Shown here: positions 50,873-61,571 of the stretch, piece by piece
Numbering within the stretch: the first letter of the stretch is position 1
How the letters are laid out: the number at the start of each line of letters is the position of its first letter
NCBI RefSeq assembly: GCF_001012815.1
Contig: NZ_JYJP01000051.1
Span: 94,887 to 158,886 of the forward strand
From: Vibrio mexicanus
Lineage (GTDB): Bacteria > Pseudomonadota > Gammaproteobacteria > Enterobacterales > Vibrionaceae
Length of the DNA: 64,000 nt
Direction: 5' to 3'
The notes under the pieces: generated by a model
What the model saw: only the letters and a program-made list of their open reading frames with translations
What the model was told of the DNA's origin: nothing
Databases searched by the model: none
Made by a program: the position numbers and the translations under genes

Positions 50873-51987
50873 TCAATCAGTACTGTGCGCTATCGCGATA
50901 TCTCGCTGGGTGACACTCACCCCTTTAATTTGCGCATACACTGGCATTCCTTTCTTAAGTTCAAGCTCATCTCTTGCCCAAGTGGTAATGGTTGCCCACA
51001 AATAACATTGAGGCGCTATCTGTAGTTTAACTGAAACACTTTGGCGTTCATTGCCACTGGCATAGGATTCAATCGACTCAATCGTTGCTGGAATGACATT
51101 TCTAAACGAGGTTTTAGTTGGCTTATCACAACAAATCGAGACATCGTTAGACCTTACTTGGACCCGAACATGTGTCCCAATATCTGCCGATACCTGCTGC
51201 ACCCACATTGGCGTTTCAGGTGCTAATAGAATACGAGTGAGACCGTATTCATGGTTGTTTTCCGCAACTTGAGCTTCAAACACTGAACTTTGCTCGGAGA
51301 ATGACTGCCAAGGTTTCATTGCTTGAGAGGCCCAAACGTCTTCCAACTTGCCATTCGATACGAGCTTGCCTTTATCCAACACTACTAAATGGCTCGCCAA
51401 TCGAAGAATTTCACTCAAACTATGTGAAACATAAATAATGGGAAGCTCTACTTTATCCGCTAGCTCCTCAAGGAACGGCATGACTTCACGTTTACGCGGT
51501 AAGTCGAGCGACGCCAAAGGTTCATCCATGAGTAAGATGTCAGGTTTTGATAATAATGCGCGACCAATTGCGACACGCTGTTTTTCACCACCAGACAAAT
51601 CAACGGGTAAGCGTTCTAGCAAAGGTAGAAGCGCTAAAAGAGAAATAATCTCGTCAAAATGCGCTTGGTCAAATGCTCTTACCCCATAAAGCAGATTGCC
51701 TTTCACGCTGTAATGAGGAAATAGTCGGGAGTCTTGAAAAACATAGCCGACTTTGCGCTTATAAGTCGGTAAATTTATTTTGGTTTGCGAACAATACAGT
51801 ACTTCCCTATTAACGACGATCTTACCTTGGTCTGGTGTAATTAAACCGGCAATCATGTTTATAACGGTCGTTTTGCCCGCCCCGAACGTCCAAATATCGC
51901 GGTAATACCTTTACGTGGGAGTTCAAGATTAAGGTCGAACTCAGCTTCGGTAAATTGATGGGCGATGTTTACGTGGATCTTATCCAT
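50873..51987 (-). CDS. modC: Molybdate ABC transporter ATPase ModC (one frameshift)
   Basis: ATP-binding subunit of the molybdate importer. The ATG at 51987 overlaps modB by 8 bases and begins MDKIHVNIAHQFTEAEFDLN. One G is missing at 51880-51883, exactly inside the Walker A codons: TCGGGGCGGGC should read TCGGGGGCGGGC, restoring FGRSGAGKTTVINMIAGL. Downstream are the signature DLSGGEKQRVAIGRAL, Walker B ILLMDEPLASLD and a C-terminal molybdate-binding TOBE/Mop domain (residues about 290-355). Joined length about 371. Confidence 0.93.
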
Positions 51988-52675
51988 GTTTCGCTCCTAA
52001 CTTTTTAGAAGTCCGTTTGGATAACCATTCAGAAAAGAGCAGTGAAGACAACGCAATAACAATTGAGATAACACATAAACGCGCCGCTTCGAGCTCTGAG
52101 CCGGGCGTTTCGATAAAGTTATACATCGCTAAAGGGATAGTTTGAGTTTCTCCGGGAATATTGGACACAAAGCTAATGGTCGCACCGAACTCTCCAAGAC
52201 TTCGAGCAAAAGACAACATTGTACCGGTTATGATTCCAGGAAGAGTTAATGGCAAAGTGATTGTGAAGAAGATCTTGATCGGAGATGCACCAAGCGTTGC
52301 TGCCGCCTGCTCTAATTTTCTATCCACTAAGTCTAAGCTCAGCCTAACAGAACGAACCATTAAGGGGAGCGAAACGATAATGCACGCCAGAACCGCGCCT
52401 TTCCAATTAAAGCTAAAGACCAAACCAAAATGAGCGTCTAACCATTTACCTATCCACCCATTTCTGCCCATAGAAATCAAGAGCAGATATCCAATCACCA
52501 CAGGAGGCAATACGAGAGGTAAATGAATCATGCTATCGAGTAAAGACTTGCCCATAAACTCGCGTCGTGAAAGTAACCACGCCAAAACTATACCTAAGGG
52601 AACCAACCACACAATTGTATAGCCGGAAACTTTTAAACTGAGCATTAAAGCCTGATATTCAAAATCGGTTAGCAC
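51980..52675 (-). CDS. modB: Molybdate ABC transporter permease ModB
   Basis: A 231-residue inner-membrane permease with five or six helices and the ABC-coupling EAA loop (LEQAAATLGASPIKIFFTIT). The LPLVLPPVVIGYLLL segment is typical of ModB. It lies between modA (11-base gap) and modC (8-base overlap). All motifs are intact. Confidence 0.94.
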   Translation of the reverse strand: MLTDFEYQALMLSLKVSGYTIVWLVPLGIVLAWLLSRREFMGKSLLDSMIHLPLVLPPVVIGYLLLISMGRNGWIGKWLDAHFGLVFSFNWKGAVLACIIVSLPLMVRSVRLSLDLVDRKLEQAAATLGASPIKIFFTITLPLTLPGIITGTMLSFARSLGEFGATISFVSNIPGETQTIPLAMYNFIETPGSELEAARLCVISIVIALSSLLFSEWLSKRTSKKLGAKHG

Positions 52676-52686
52676 TGAGTTCTCTC

Positions 52687-53496
52687 TTATGGACGTGAAA
52701 AGCCGTGTTTAACGAGTACTTTAGTGACAGCGTCACCCTGAAGAAAGTGATAGAACGCCTGCGCTTGGGGTTGGTCGCTCAACAATGCCATAGGATAAGC
52801 GATCGGTTCATGAAGTTCAGTCGGAAAAGATTGCACAACATACACGTCTTCGCTGTATAAAGCATCCGTTCGGTACACTACTCCCAAAGGTGCCTCTCCC
52901 TGTTCAACCAGTGCTAAAGCCATTCGAACACTGTTGGTTGGTGCAATCTTATCATTCAATTCCGACCAGACATTCAATGATTCAAATGCTTGTTGCGCAT
53001 ACATGCCCACTGGGACGGCTTTTGAACCCGTCGCTAAGCGAGAGCCCCCTAATGCTGCCTTCCAGCTATCAATACTGTTTAAAGTAACGTTAATATCGGG
53101 ATTTGAGCTCACTAAAACTAGCTGATTAGACGCTAGAACTACCATGTTAGAAGGCTCAACCACAGACTGCTCGACTAAATAATTCATCCATAGACGGTTG
53201 GCCGAGATAAAGATGTCTGAAGGCGCGCCCCGTTCGATTTGACGAGCTAATGACGATGAGCCGCCGTAAACTGGTGTAATACGAACTCCGCTTTGACTTT
53301 CATAGTTCTCAATGATTTCATTCAAAACATTGGTCATAGAAGAAGCCGCGTAGATGCGAAGATGATCATCAGCGCTCGCTTGAGCTGCAGTAAATAGTGA
53401 CAAGCCTAAAGCAACTAAAGTCACCGCACGTCTTCTCACTTTCGATAAGCTGACGAACTTAATAAAGCTGTTGATTCGAAACACTACCCATTCCAC
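52687..53496 (-). CDS. modA: Molybdate-binding periplasmic protein ModA
   Basis: The substrate-binding subunit of the molybdate importer. The signal peptide runs to about residue 42 (ALGLSLFTAAQASA), with a long charged stretch before it, so translation may begin later than the first Met. The mature protein begins DDHLRIYAASSMTNVLNEII and contains VYGGSSSLARQIERGAPSDIF, the ModA oxyanion site region. First gene of modABC. No modE regulator in this window. Confidence 0.93.
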   Translation of the reverse strand: MEWVVFRINSFIKFVSLSKVRRRAVTLVALGLSLFTAAQASADDHLRIYAASSMTNVLNEIIENYESQSGVRITPVYGGSSSLARQIERGAPSDIFISANRLWMNYLVEQSVVEPSNMVVLASNQLVLVSSNPDINVTLNSIDSWKAALGGSRLATGSKAVPVGMYAQQAFESLNVWSELNDKIAPTNSVRMALALVEQGEAPLGVVYRTDALYSEDVYVVQSFPTELHEPIAYPMALLSDQPQAQAFYHFLQGDAVTKVLVKHGFSRP

Positions 53497-53539
53497 TTAA
53501 CTTTGCTCTTTTAACATATCTACTTACCATGCTTAGCCA

Positions 53540-55014
53540 TTAATTTGTTCTGCCGTTTATATTTAGTTCTGGCCATAGTAAGTCTAGCTTCATATGTTCC
53601 TCAATGGCATCAGCGATGCGGTTAATCGCCTCTTCTTTCTTAGCTTGATGGGACTCACCCGTAACTTTAGCGCCAGCCCAATCGAAAATTAGCTCTAATG
53701 CGTCTGTGTTATCAAATAGACCATGAAGGTAAGTGCCTAGGATCTGATTGCACTCGCTAATTGCGCCATCTGACTTGCCATGAGTTAGGTTTATAGGTTG
53801 TTTTTCACTGACTTTAGAAACGCCAACATGAATTTCATAACCTTCTACGACCGCACTTCTACCCTCGATCGCAATGGTGCCTTTGCTATTGAGAAGTGCT
53901 TTTTGGTTAGTCAGTGTGGTTTCAACATTTAGTAGCCCCAACCCTTCGCTAGAGCCTGGAGCGCCCTCTACGCCATTTGGGTCATGTATCAATGAGCCTA
54001 GCATTTGGTAGCCGCCACAAATGCCAATAACTTTACCGCCGTATCTTAAATGACGTTGCAAGTCTTTATCCCAACCTTGTGAGCGAAGATAATCGAGGTC
54101 CGATCGCACGGATTTACTGCCCGGCAAAATCACAAGATCTGCATTATCTATCCGCTCCCCTTTACCCACGTAACGTAGGTTGATAGAAGGGTTAAGACGA
54201 AGGGCATCAAAATCTGTATGGTTACTGATTCGTGTAAATACAGGCACAACCACATTAACAACATGCTGGTCATCAAGGTTTTGGCTCGCCGTGATCGCAT
54301 CTTCCGCTTCTAGGTCGAAACCATGCAAATACGGTAATACACCGATTACAGGTTTTCCGGTTTTCTCTTCTAACCAATCCAAACCAGATTCTAACAATGA
54401 GATATCGCCACGGAATCGATTGATTACAAATCCTTTTACACGGTCCTGCTCCGACTGAGATAACAAAGCCAAAGTCCCATAGAGATGTGCAAATACGCCG
54501 CCACGATCGATATCAGCGATAATAATCACGGGCACATCAGCTTCTTCAGCGAAGCCCATATTGGCAATGTCATTTTCTCTCAGGTTAATTTCAGCGGGAC
54601 TGCCCGCCCCTCAATCATGACAGAGTCATAATCGTTGGTGAGCCGTTCGAACGAGTCCATTACAATTGGCATAGCGATCTTTTTATAGTTCTGGTAACCA
54701 GCGGCTTGCATATTTTCAATCGCTTTGCCTTGCAGTATAACTTGAGCGCCCGTATCTGAATTGGGCTTAAGAAGTACTGGATTCATATGAACACTCGGCT
54801 CTACACACGCCGCTAATGCTTGTACCGCTTGCGCTCTACCGATTTCACCACCATCTTTCGTCACCGCACTGTTGAGCGCCATATTCTGCGGTTTGAACGG
54901 AGCAACTTTGATTCCTTTGCGCTGCAGAACGCGGCACAAACCTACCACTAAAACGCTTTTTCCCGCGTCTGAAGTGGTCCCTTGCACCATAAGTGCAGAC
55001 AGTGGTTTTTTCAT
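53540..55014 (-). CDS. cobQ: Cobyric acid synthase CobQ (one frameshift)
   Basis: A glutamine amidotransferase that amidates adenosylcobyrinic a,c-diamide at four positions in B12 synthesis or salvage. N-terminal dethiobiotin-synthetase-like domain ([33 protein letters not shown]) and C-terminal class I glutaminase-like domain ([12 protein letters not shown] with the Cys nucleophile, and TYLHGLFDN with the His). One G is missing at 54607-54610 (GAGGGGCGGGC for GAGGGGGCGGGC), restoring [12 protein letters not shown]. Joined length 491. No cobalamin riboswitch seen upstream. Confidence 0.94.
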
Positions 55015-55165
55015 AGTTAATTCAAATTAATACAATTTTCCACATAATAACTCTATCAGTTATGCAGACTCAACTGATGAACCAAATATGAATGTTATCC
55101 TCACCAATAATTCAGAGTGGCAGTGTTCTAATAACCATGTCGAATCACACATGAGAACACTTATT

Positions 55166-55531
55166 ATGAAAAACACTGTTATTGCTATTGCTGCTTCAAT
55201 CATCATCGCTCCAGGGGCTGCCCTTGCTCACTCGGATAACGAACAAAGCGTAAGCTACCAAGGACCAACCGACATCACGTCAGTACAAAGCCTAATCGAT
55301 GACACCAGTTTCTTTGGCGATCGCGATATCGTCTTAGAAGGTTACTTAGTTAAACAAGTTAGAAAGGACACTTTTGTATTCAGCGACGGCGAAGCTGAGT
55401 TCGAGGTCGAGCTTGATGATGATATTAATATGACAACACCAATCGATCACACCACCAAGTTAAGACTGTTTGGTGAATATGAGGGCGGAATGAACCCTGA
55501 GGTTGAGGTCGATCACGTTCAAGTGCTTTAA
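55166..55531 (+). CDS. YgiW/YdeI family OB-fold stress protein
   Basis: A periplasmic protein of about 121 residues. Starting at ATG 55166 gives a clean signal peptide (MKNTVIAIAASIIIAPGAALA); longer in-frame starts exist upstream. The OB-fold core has YQGPTDITSVQSLIDDTSFF, DIVLEGYLVKQVRKDTFVFS and KLRLFGEYEGGMNPEVEVDH, as in YgiW/YdeI/BOF proteins linked to stress tolerance. Two His residues after the signal could bind metal. Own terminator downstream. Confidence 0.85.
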   Translation: MKNTVIAIAASIIIAPGAALAHSDNEQSVSYQGPTDITSVQSLIDDTSFFGDRDIVLEGYLVKQVRKDTFVFSDGEAEFEVELDDDINMTTPIDHTTKLRLFGEYEGGMNPEVEVDHVQVL

Positions 55532-55562
55532 AATCAGACTGTTTCCCTATATCCTTGCGTAT

Positions 55563-55590
55563 AAAAGGCCTGCATTTTGCAGGCTTTTTC
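55563..55590 (+). terminator. Terminator of the YgiW-like gene
   Basis: GCCTGCA pairs with TGCAGGC around a short T-rich loop, followed by TTTTT. Confidence 0.88.
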
Positions 55591-55630
55591 TGTAACGTCA
55601 AAATAATATCCAAGGATTTGGGGAGCACCC

Positions 55631-56145
55631 ATGTTAAATAAAAAAGTCATTGCTGGTCTTTTATGCTGTCTTCCACTGACCGCGAATGCAAATAACTTCA
55701 GCTATAACTATTTCGAAGTTTTTACGGGTATCAACCATCAATGACTGGGGTCGAATTAAGTACTCAACTTGCAGAAAACGTACATGTTGTTGGTCGCCTT
55801 AACAGTCAGTTTGAAAGAGACTTTGGCGTGGCAGGTGGTATTGGGTTTAACGGCCCTCTTAACCAATTTATGGATATCTATGGTCAACTCTTAGTGCACC
55901 ACAACAACTTCCCAAAAGAGGACAATGTAAGTTCAGTCACGCAAGCAGAAATGAACATTGGCCTTCGCGTATGGTTAATGAACCAATTAGAAGCGACAGC
56001 ACGTCTTGGTAAGAATGACGAATCTTCAGTGTTCCATGCCGGTGTCAGGTTCCATTCTACAGATCAATTGTCCTTATCTGCTGAGACTCGTAATAATGGC
56101 TTTTATGGCCCACAGATAATGATGTCAGTTCGCTTCCAGTACTAA
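55631..56145 (+). CDS. Small outer-membrane beta-barrel protein (one frameshift)
   Basis: The ATG at 55631 follows GGGGAGCACCC and encodes a signal peptide (MLNKKVIAGLLCCLPLTANA). After NYFEVFTGIN one base is missing at about 55735, producing a TGA at 55742-55744. The true frame resumes at 55741 with MTGVELSTQLAENVHVVGRL. Alternating strands follow (FGVAGGIGFNGP, MNIGLRVWLMN, FHAGVRFHS), ending in VRFQY, a classic barrel C-terminus. About 171 residues, suggesting an eight-stranded barrel. No named family recognised. Confidence 0.75.
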
Positions 56146-56200
56146 TTCGCTTCAGATCCTTACTGACTATTACCGCTCCACAATAGAATAAACAAAACAA

Positions 56201-56255
56201 GCGCACCATCTTGGTTCACTAAAATGCTAGCGAACCAAGATGGTGCGTTTTTTTG
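56201..56255 (+). terminator. Long perfect terminator
   Basis: A 16-bp perfect inverted repeat, CGCACCATCTTGGTTC (56202-56217) with its complement at 56232-56247, is followed by T7. It is unusually long for an intrinsic terminator. Confidence 0.9.
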
Positions 56256-56373
56256 ATTACATAAACTATAACTCACTGATTTCTCTGCTCTCTAACTTTG
56301 GTACAAAGATTGTAATAGCTCTAGTAGGCACTTTCTTCGTCACATTGCATGCACATATATAGGGAGCGTATTT

Positions 56374-57588
56374 ATGCAAGATACTCTAACGGTAGTACTG
56401 GCAGGCGGAATGGGATCCCGCTTAAGTCCACTGACAGACAATAGAGCAAAGCCTGCGGTCCCTTTTGGTGGAAAATATCGAATCATAGATTTCACCTTAA
56501 CCAATTGCCTTCATTCTGGTATGAGGAACATTCTTGTCCTCACGCAATACAAGTCTCACTCTCTACAAAAACATTTGCGCGATGGTTGGTCTATTTATAA
56601 TCCGGAACTTGGCGAGTACATTACAGCGGTTCCACCGCAAATGCGCAAAGGCGGAAAGTGGTACGAAGGGACGGCTGATGCTATCTATCACAACATGTGG
56701 CTATTGAGTCGAAGTAGTGCTGAGTACGTGGTCGTACTGTCTGGGGACCATATCTACAAAATGGATTACGCTGCAATGCTCGAACAGCATAAAAAGACTG
56801 ATGCGGAGCTGACGGTTGCTTGCATGACAGTTCCAAAAGAAGAGGCAGCGGCATTTGGAGTGATGGCGATGGACGCCAACAACATGGTGACAGAGTTTGC
56901 TGAAAAACCGAGTTCACCCGCTACGCTAATCGATGACCCAACCCAAAGTTTGGTCTCGATGGGTATCTACATTTTTAGCATGGAGACATTACAGCAGGTT
57001 CTAAATGAAGACGCATGCAACGAGCACTCTAGTCATGACTTTGGTAAAGACATCATTCCAAAGCTCATTGATAATCAAACCGTGTATGCCTATGAATTTG
57101 GCCGCAGTAGAGGACGCGTTGCTAAGGATAAATACTGGCGCGATGTAGGTACCATAGATTCTTACTACGACGCTAATATGGATCTTTTAGAGCCAGTACC
57201 TCAAATGAACCTGTATCAACCCGATTGGCCTATTCGTACCTATGAAGCTCAGTTTCCTCCTGCGCGGACAGTTCCTTCCGCTACAGGCAATGAAGGTATT
57301 TTTATTAATTCCATGATTGCGAATGGCGTCATTAACTCCGGTGGATCGGTGCAGCATTCGATCGTCTCTTCAAACGTACGCATCAATGATAGCGCCACGA
57401 TTGTGGACAGTATTATTTTTGACGATGTCACTGTTGGAGAGGGATGTCAGCTTGTTAATTGCATCATCGATAAACACGTGAGTATTCCACCGCACACCCA
57501 AATTGGCTTAGACAAAATAGAAGACCAAAAACGTTTTCACGTTTCTGAGAAAGGCATAGTGGTCGTCCCAGAAGGTTACGAATTTTAG
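56374..57588 (+). CDS. glgC: Glucose-1-phosphate adenylyltransferase
   Basis: The committed enzyme of glycogen synthesis, making ADP-glucose. 404 residues: nucleotidyltransferase motif VLAGGMGSRLSPLTDNRAKP, substrate region YEGTADAIYHN and VVLSGDHIYKMDY, FAEKP, and a C-terminal left-handed beta-helix (SSNVRINDSATIVDSIIFDD). The start follows TAGGGAGCG. It stands alone with its own terminator; glgA is not adjacent, so this may be one of two Vibrio glgC genes. Confidence 0.95.
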   Translation: MQDTLTVVLAGGMGSRLSPLTDNRAKPAVPFGGKYRIIDFTLTNCLHSGMRNILVLTQYKSHSLQKHLRDGWSIYNPELGEYITAVPPQMRKGGKWYEGTADAIYHNMWLLSRSSAEYVVVLSGDHIYKMDYAAMLEQHKKTDAELTVACMTVPKEEAAAFGVMAMDANNMVTEFAEKPSSPATLIDDPTQSLVSMGIYIFSMETLQQVLNEDACNEHSSHDFGKDIIPKLIDNQTVYAYEFGRSRGRVAKDKYWRDVGTIDSYYDANMDLLEPVPQMNLYQPDWPIRTYEAQFPPARTVPSATGNEGIFINSMIANGVINSGGSVQHSIVSSNVRINDSATIVDSIIFDDVTVGEGCQLVNCIIDKHVSIPPHTQIGLDKIEDQKRFHVSEKGIVVVPEGYEF

Positions 57589-57596
57589 CGACTAAT

Positions 57597-57629
57597 CAAA
57601 AAGCCTAGCTATGTTGCTAGGCTTTTGTC
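57597..57629. terminator. Bidirectional terminator between glgC and chitinase genes
   Basis: AAAAGCCTAGC pairs with GCTAGGCTTTT around TATGTT, with A and T tracts on either side. Confidence 0.9.
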
Positions 57630-57651
57630 GTTACGGTAGAGGACTAACCTC

Positions 57652-60600
57652 TTAAGGACATGCTACTTCATCCCAGAACCAGTTACTTTGCGTTGGTGAC
57701 TCCCAAGAACCTGGATTATTCTTAGCAACAAAGCATTTTCCATTGTAGCTGTATGTATCACCATTAGTTGCCTGAGTTGAACCCGGAACCCATGGTGTTA
57801 CAGTGCCAGAACCGCCACCAGTATCGCCGCTATTGCCACCGCCGTTGTTACCACCTTGAGATAGATCGCCAAGCGGTAAATCCGGCTGTTCAAACGCGAA
57901 TGCGTAGTCAATACCGTTGATGTTTACGCTGTAGTTAGCAGGACCAGAGATTGGCAAGTAATACACCATGTCTAACTCATACGTACCACCAGCTGGCAGA
58001 TCTTTCCAAGAAGGTAGCGAGAAAGCGACTCGGTGCATAGGGCCGTCTAAGCCACCAATGTTATTGGCACGCGTGTGTCCAGATGCAATTACTGCTAAAC
58101 CACCGCCCGACTGATCTTTCGCATTATCTGGTGCTGATACAGGAATATCGAATTGGAACTCAGTACCCCCAGGAATCGCCTGTCCTGTATTGTTTGTAAA
58201 CGTGACTTTTGGGTTGATTGGATAGTTTTGATCACCGACTTTAAAGCCGCCGATACTCACTGCAATATCCACCGCTTCTGTTGGAATTGCACCAGTAGCC
58301 ACCTTGTTACCATACGGCGTCGCTGACTTAAACTTATCGTAGATAGCTTTTGTCATCGAGTTGCCCATATGGAACTCCCCGTTACCTGTCGCACAGGCTT
58401 GCTCTGTTTCATCGATTGCACCACGTTGACCGTTTGCATCTAACACATAACAGTTGTAGTCACCCGCAAGCTCCCAGAACATGATACCGCCGATCTCTTT
58501 ATCAATAACGTAATCCGCCTTAATTGACACCGAGTCTTTGTCTTCTGTTGAAAGGAATACGCTCTTCTCTGCATTCCACAACCATGGGGCAACGGCTACG
58601 CTGTCAAAGTGACGAGTATAAGTTCCTACAAACTGATCCGTTGGATCATTGACTGGATCAAGCAGATAAGCCTCAGCGTATGAACCCCATATGCCCTTCT
58701 CTAAGTTTTTCGCATGCCACATTGGGTTTGAGCCAGCGCCCATTTCGTTACCCTGTGGATCCAAATCGTGCCACATATTGTCGATACCAATTGCACCATG
58801 GCCACAGTTATTCTTCTCACCTTCACCCGTGCCTGGTTGACATTCTGCTTGATTAGGAAGCGCCGCACGGCCCCACAAGCCGTTTTCACCACCGGTTACA
58901 CCTTGCCAACCACGCGTGTAGTAAGGCACACCAATGTTAATTCGACCTGCCGGCATAGAGCCACGGAAGTAGTGATAAGCCCAGTCAGTGTTAAGGTAAC
59001 CGATACCGCCATAAGCCGCTGTACCATAGACATTCCACTGAGCAAGCTCTGAATCCTTACCTGTATCGAATAACGCTGCGTTATGCCCTACGTGGTCGTT
59101 CCACGCACCGTGTAGGTCGTAAGACATAATATTCACGTAGTCGAGGTATTTGGTCACATCAAACGTTTCCATACCACGCAGTAAGTAGCCCGATGACGGA
59201 GCCGCAATCGTCAGCATGTAGTGAATACCATCTTGAGCAGATGCCGCATCCAATTTCTCACGTAGAACTTTCATTAGCTCTTGGTAAGATGCCCATAGGT
59301 ATGCGCGGCGTGGCTCCATGAAGTCTTTATCATAAGGGTTGCCGGCGCCAGCCATCGACGTTGGATACTCATAATCGATATCCAGACCGTCGAATTGATA
59401 TTGACGCATCATTTCTACTGCAGATGTAGCAAAGGTTTCGATACCCGCATGATTGATTGATCCATCGGCATTAGTTGTCATGGTGTAGAAACCACCGTCG
59501 GCGATACGCGTACCATCTGGACCAAAGTGACCACCAGTTTCCGCCCAACCACCAATAGAAATTAGAGTCTTAACGTCGTGCTTTTTCTTCGCAGTCGCTA
59601 GTGCACCAAAATGCCCTTTAAACCCAAGTGTTGGGTCAATTTCAACGCCAGGCCACTCTTTGCTCACTGCAACGTTGTTTGGATCGTTAACATCACCCAC
59701 ATTTACTTTGCCATCTGAACCGATGCTAACAAACGCGTAGTTGATATGGGTAAGTTGTTCCCACGGAATGTCATTTACCAAGTAAGCAGATTGCGGATCG
59801 TCTCCTGAACGCCAACTTGTAAAGTAACCAATGACACGACGTGGGTGGTCAACACCCATCTTCTCACGGCCTTCTTCATCGTAAATAGAACAATACGGTA
59901 CGTCGACACCTTGCGTTTGATATAAGCCATCAGGGCGACAAGTAGCGACAGTAGGAAGACCATTAACTACAAGGCTAGCTAACGCCGAATCTGTTGTTGC
60001 GCCAAGATTATCAGTCGCTTTCGCGTATACCGCTAATGTGCCCGCTAATGTTGTTGTGTAATCTAACGTGTAAGGAGCGGTAGCCACCGTTCCAACTAGC
60101 GTCCCAGCTACATAGAAATCAACTTTATCAACGGTGCCATCCGCGTCTGCAGCATTTGCAGACAAGGTGACAACAGTTCCAACATCAACGGTTGATGCCG
60201 AAAGTGCCACATCAACTGTTGGCTTTTCATTGCCTCCTTGAGCCGCATCTACAGTTATAGTCACACTGCTCTCTAAGCTCGCTGCACCTTGGTCATCGTA
60301 AGCAATAGACGTGACAACGTAGCTACCAGAAACGGAAGGAGTCCAGCTTGCCGAGTAAGGTGCAACCGTCGACGTTGCAACCACCGAACCATCAATTAAG
60401 AAGTCAACGCTCGTCACAGAACCATCCGAATCCGCTGCTGTTGCAGACAGTACGACAACATCACCTTCTGTAATTGATTGAGTTGCGGTTGGTGAAGTAA
60501 GTGTAGAGGTCGGTGCTTCATTGACACCACCACCTGTAGAACAGGTATCAATGACTTTCCATGTGCCCCATTCACTCGAGTTAGTCGCGGGGTCGTTGTT

Positions 60601-60798
60601 CTGTGTCCAATAATTGGCTTTGTATGCAGTGCCTTGGTGATGAACCTCATCGCCACCTGTATAAACAGTGCTTGCATCCCAACTTTCAAGGGTCGAACAA
60701 TCTATAGCGGCATAACTGTTCATTGCAACGAGACACGAGGCTGATAAAGTGCTGAGCTTGAACGCTCGGCTAGCCAACTTTCCGTCCTTAAATTTCAT
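57652..60798 (-). CDS. Secreted multidomain GH18 chitinase
   Basis: An endo-acting chitin hydrolase of 1,048 residues. The ATG at 60798 has AAGGAAC upstream; a longer in-frame start (60828) is less likely. Signal peptide to SYA. An N-terminal chitin-binding CBM5/12 ([20 protein letters not shown]) is followed by two bacterial Ig-like domains (about 95-285), then GH18 (about 325-800) with the catalytic [10 protein letters not shown] near residue 470. A ChiC-type domain (about 815-985), a Gly/Ser/Asn linker and a second CBM5/12 ending WFWDEVACP complete it. Secretion is probably type II. It resembles large Vibrio ChiA-type enzymes. The upstream region is long and structured. Confidence 0.95.
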   Translation of the reverse strand: MKFKDGKLASRAFKLSTLSASCLVAMNSYAAIDCSTLESWDASTVYTGGDEVHHQGTAYKANYWTQNNDPATNSSEWGTWKVIDTCSTGGGVNEAPTSTLTSPTATQSITEGDVVVLSATAADSDGSVTSVDFLIDGSVVATSTVAPYSASWTPSVSGSYVVTSIAYDDQGAASLESSVTITVDAAQGGNEKPTVDVALSASTVDVGTVVTLSANAADADGTVDKVDFYVAGTLVGTVATAPYTLDYTTTLAGTLAVYAKATDNLGATTDSALASLVVNGLPTVATCRPDGLYQTQGVDVPYCSIYDEEGREKMGVDHPRRVIGYFTSWRSGDDPQSAYLVNDIPWEQLTHINYAFVSIGSDGKVNVGDVNDPNNVAVSKEWPGVEIDPTLGFKGHFGALATAKKKHDVKTLISIGGWAETGGHFGPDGTRIADGGFYTMTTNADGSINHAGIETFATSAVEMMRQYQFDGLDIDYEYPTSMAGAGNPYDKDFMEPRRAYLWASYQELMKVLREKLDAASAQDGIHYMLTIAAPSSGYLLRGMETFDVTKYLDYVNIMSYDLHGAWNDHVGHNAALFDTGKDSELAQWNVYGTAAYGGIGYLNTDWAYHYFRGSMPAGRINIGVPYYTRGWQGVTGGENGLWGRAALPNQAECQPGTGEGEKNNCGHGAIGIDNMWHDLDPQGNEMGAGSNPMWHAKNLEKGIWGSYAEAYLLDPVNDPTDQFVGTYTRHFDSVAVAPWLWNAEKSVFLSTEDKDSVSIKADYVIDKEIGGIMFWELAGDYNCYVLDANGQRGAIDETEQACATGNGEFHMGNSMTKAIYDKFKSATPYGNKVATGAIPTEAVDIAVSIGGFKVGDQNYPINPKVTFTNNTGQAIPGGTEFQFDIPVSAPDNAKDQSGGGLAVIASGHTRANNIGGLDGPMHRVAFSLPSWKDLPAGGTYELDMVYYLPISGPANYSVNINGIDYAFAFEQPDLPLGDLSQGGNNGGGNSGDTGGGSGTVTPWVPGSTQATNGDTYSYNGKCFVAKNNPGSWESPTQSNWFWDEVACP

Positions 60799-61017
60799 TT
60801 GTGATGTTCCTTCAAGTTTTAATTTCACGTATATTAAGAGAGACGCTATGACTCATAAGACTTAATATCTAGCGCAAAACAACCATAGAACACCCTTTTG
60901 GTTTAACACTATTTTGATCGTCAAATTGAACAATTCCTCGCACGATCATGTTACTGCAATGTAATTTCAGTATACTTATTTTGCATCAACAACTAATTTT
61001 TTGACTAAATGTATTTT

Positions 61018-61050
61018 AAAAAAAACCTGCACCCTTTAGAGGGGTACAGG
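61018..61050 (-). terminator. Second of two stacked minus-strand terminators
   Basis: CCTG-C-ACCC (61026-61034) pairs with GGGT-A-CAGG (61042-61050) with one mismatch. The A8 at 61018-61025 reads as T8 on the minus strand. Confidence 0.7.
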
Positions 61051-61054
61051 ACCG

Positions 61055-61077
61055 AAAAAATAGAGAAAATCTCTATT
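61055..61077 (-). terminator. First of two stacked minus-strand terminators
   Basis: AATAGAGA (61059-61066) pairs perfectly with TCTCTATT (61070-61077) around AAA. The A6 at 61055-61060 reads as T6 on the minus strand. Confidence 0.65.
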
Positions 61078-61304
61078 GGGGGAATGACATATTGGCTCAG
61101 ACTCACATTCTAAAAAACAGACAAATTTCACTGTTACATTTTCCCCTTTCATTCTTAATCTGGTCTGTCACCTAAACCCTGTAATCTTCCTCACATTTAT
61201 TAACTACGTGAGCTGATTTTCTAGTCAATTAGTTATTGAGCTATTGTTTATCGAATATGCATCCCAATATCCCTTTATGTTTTTTTTGAAAAAGCATGTG
61301 GTTC

Positions 61305-61571
61305 TATACTCAAGTAACCTCAAGATGCGTGGTTCAGCGAGAATTGCCTAGTTTGCAAACGCGGCAACGATGCGACAATCTAGTGGTTCTAAATTGAGAA
61401 TCGTTAACAAAGTATGCAGGCTAGGCAAACTCGCCCTTCGGGAGCGGTTCACGGATTCAATTTCTACTTTAAATGACTTGGAAAGAACCCGTTATTCCGC
61501 TGCGTCATCTGCCTGGAACTTGAACCCATGACAACGCTCTGAATCCTGCATCTTGAAGTCACTTGGGTATA
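61305..61571. mobile_element. MITE-like intergenic element with terminal inverted repeats
   Basis: The ends 61305-61328 and 61548-61571 are inverted repeats matching at 21 of 24 positions, both bounded by TATA and ending in CAAGATGC internally. The 267-base element has no coding capacity and contains further internal inverted segments (TTGCCTAG near 61345 and CTAGGCAA near 61422). This is the structure of a non-autonomous miniature element. Similar repeats are familiar from Vibrio intergenic regions, from memory. No second copy was seen in the window. Confidence 0.65.

Larger units (their letters stand above)
61018..61192 (-). ncRNA. Candidate small RNA or attenuated leader upstream of the chitinase gene
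   Basis: On the minus strand a TTGACT box (61223-61228) and an AGTTAA box (61200-61205) are spaced 17 bases apart, predicting a start near 61192. Transcription would meet one intrinsic terminator at 61077-61055 and another at 61050-61018. This gives an RNA of about 140 or 175 bases. Read-through would continue toward the chitinase start at 60798. An internal 38-codon frame (MKGENVTVKF...) lacks a clear ribosome site. Confidence 0.35.

Noticed and set aside
55015..55165. A possible cobalamin riboswitch upstream of cobQ
   Set aside because: I looked for the conserved B12 box in the 150 bases before cobQ and saw nothing resembling it.
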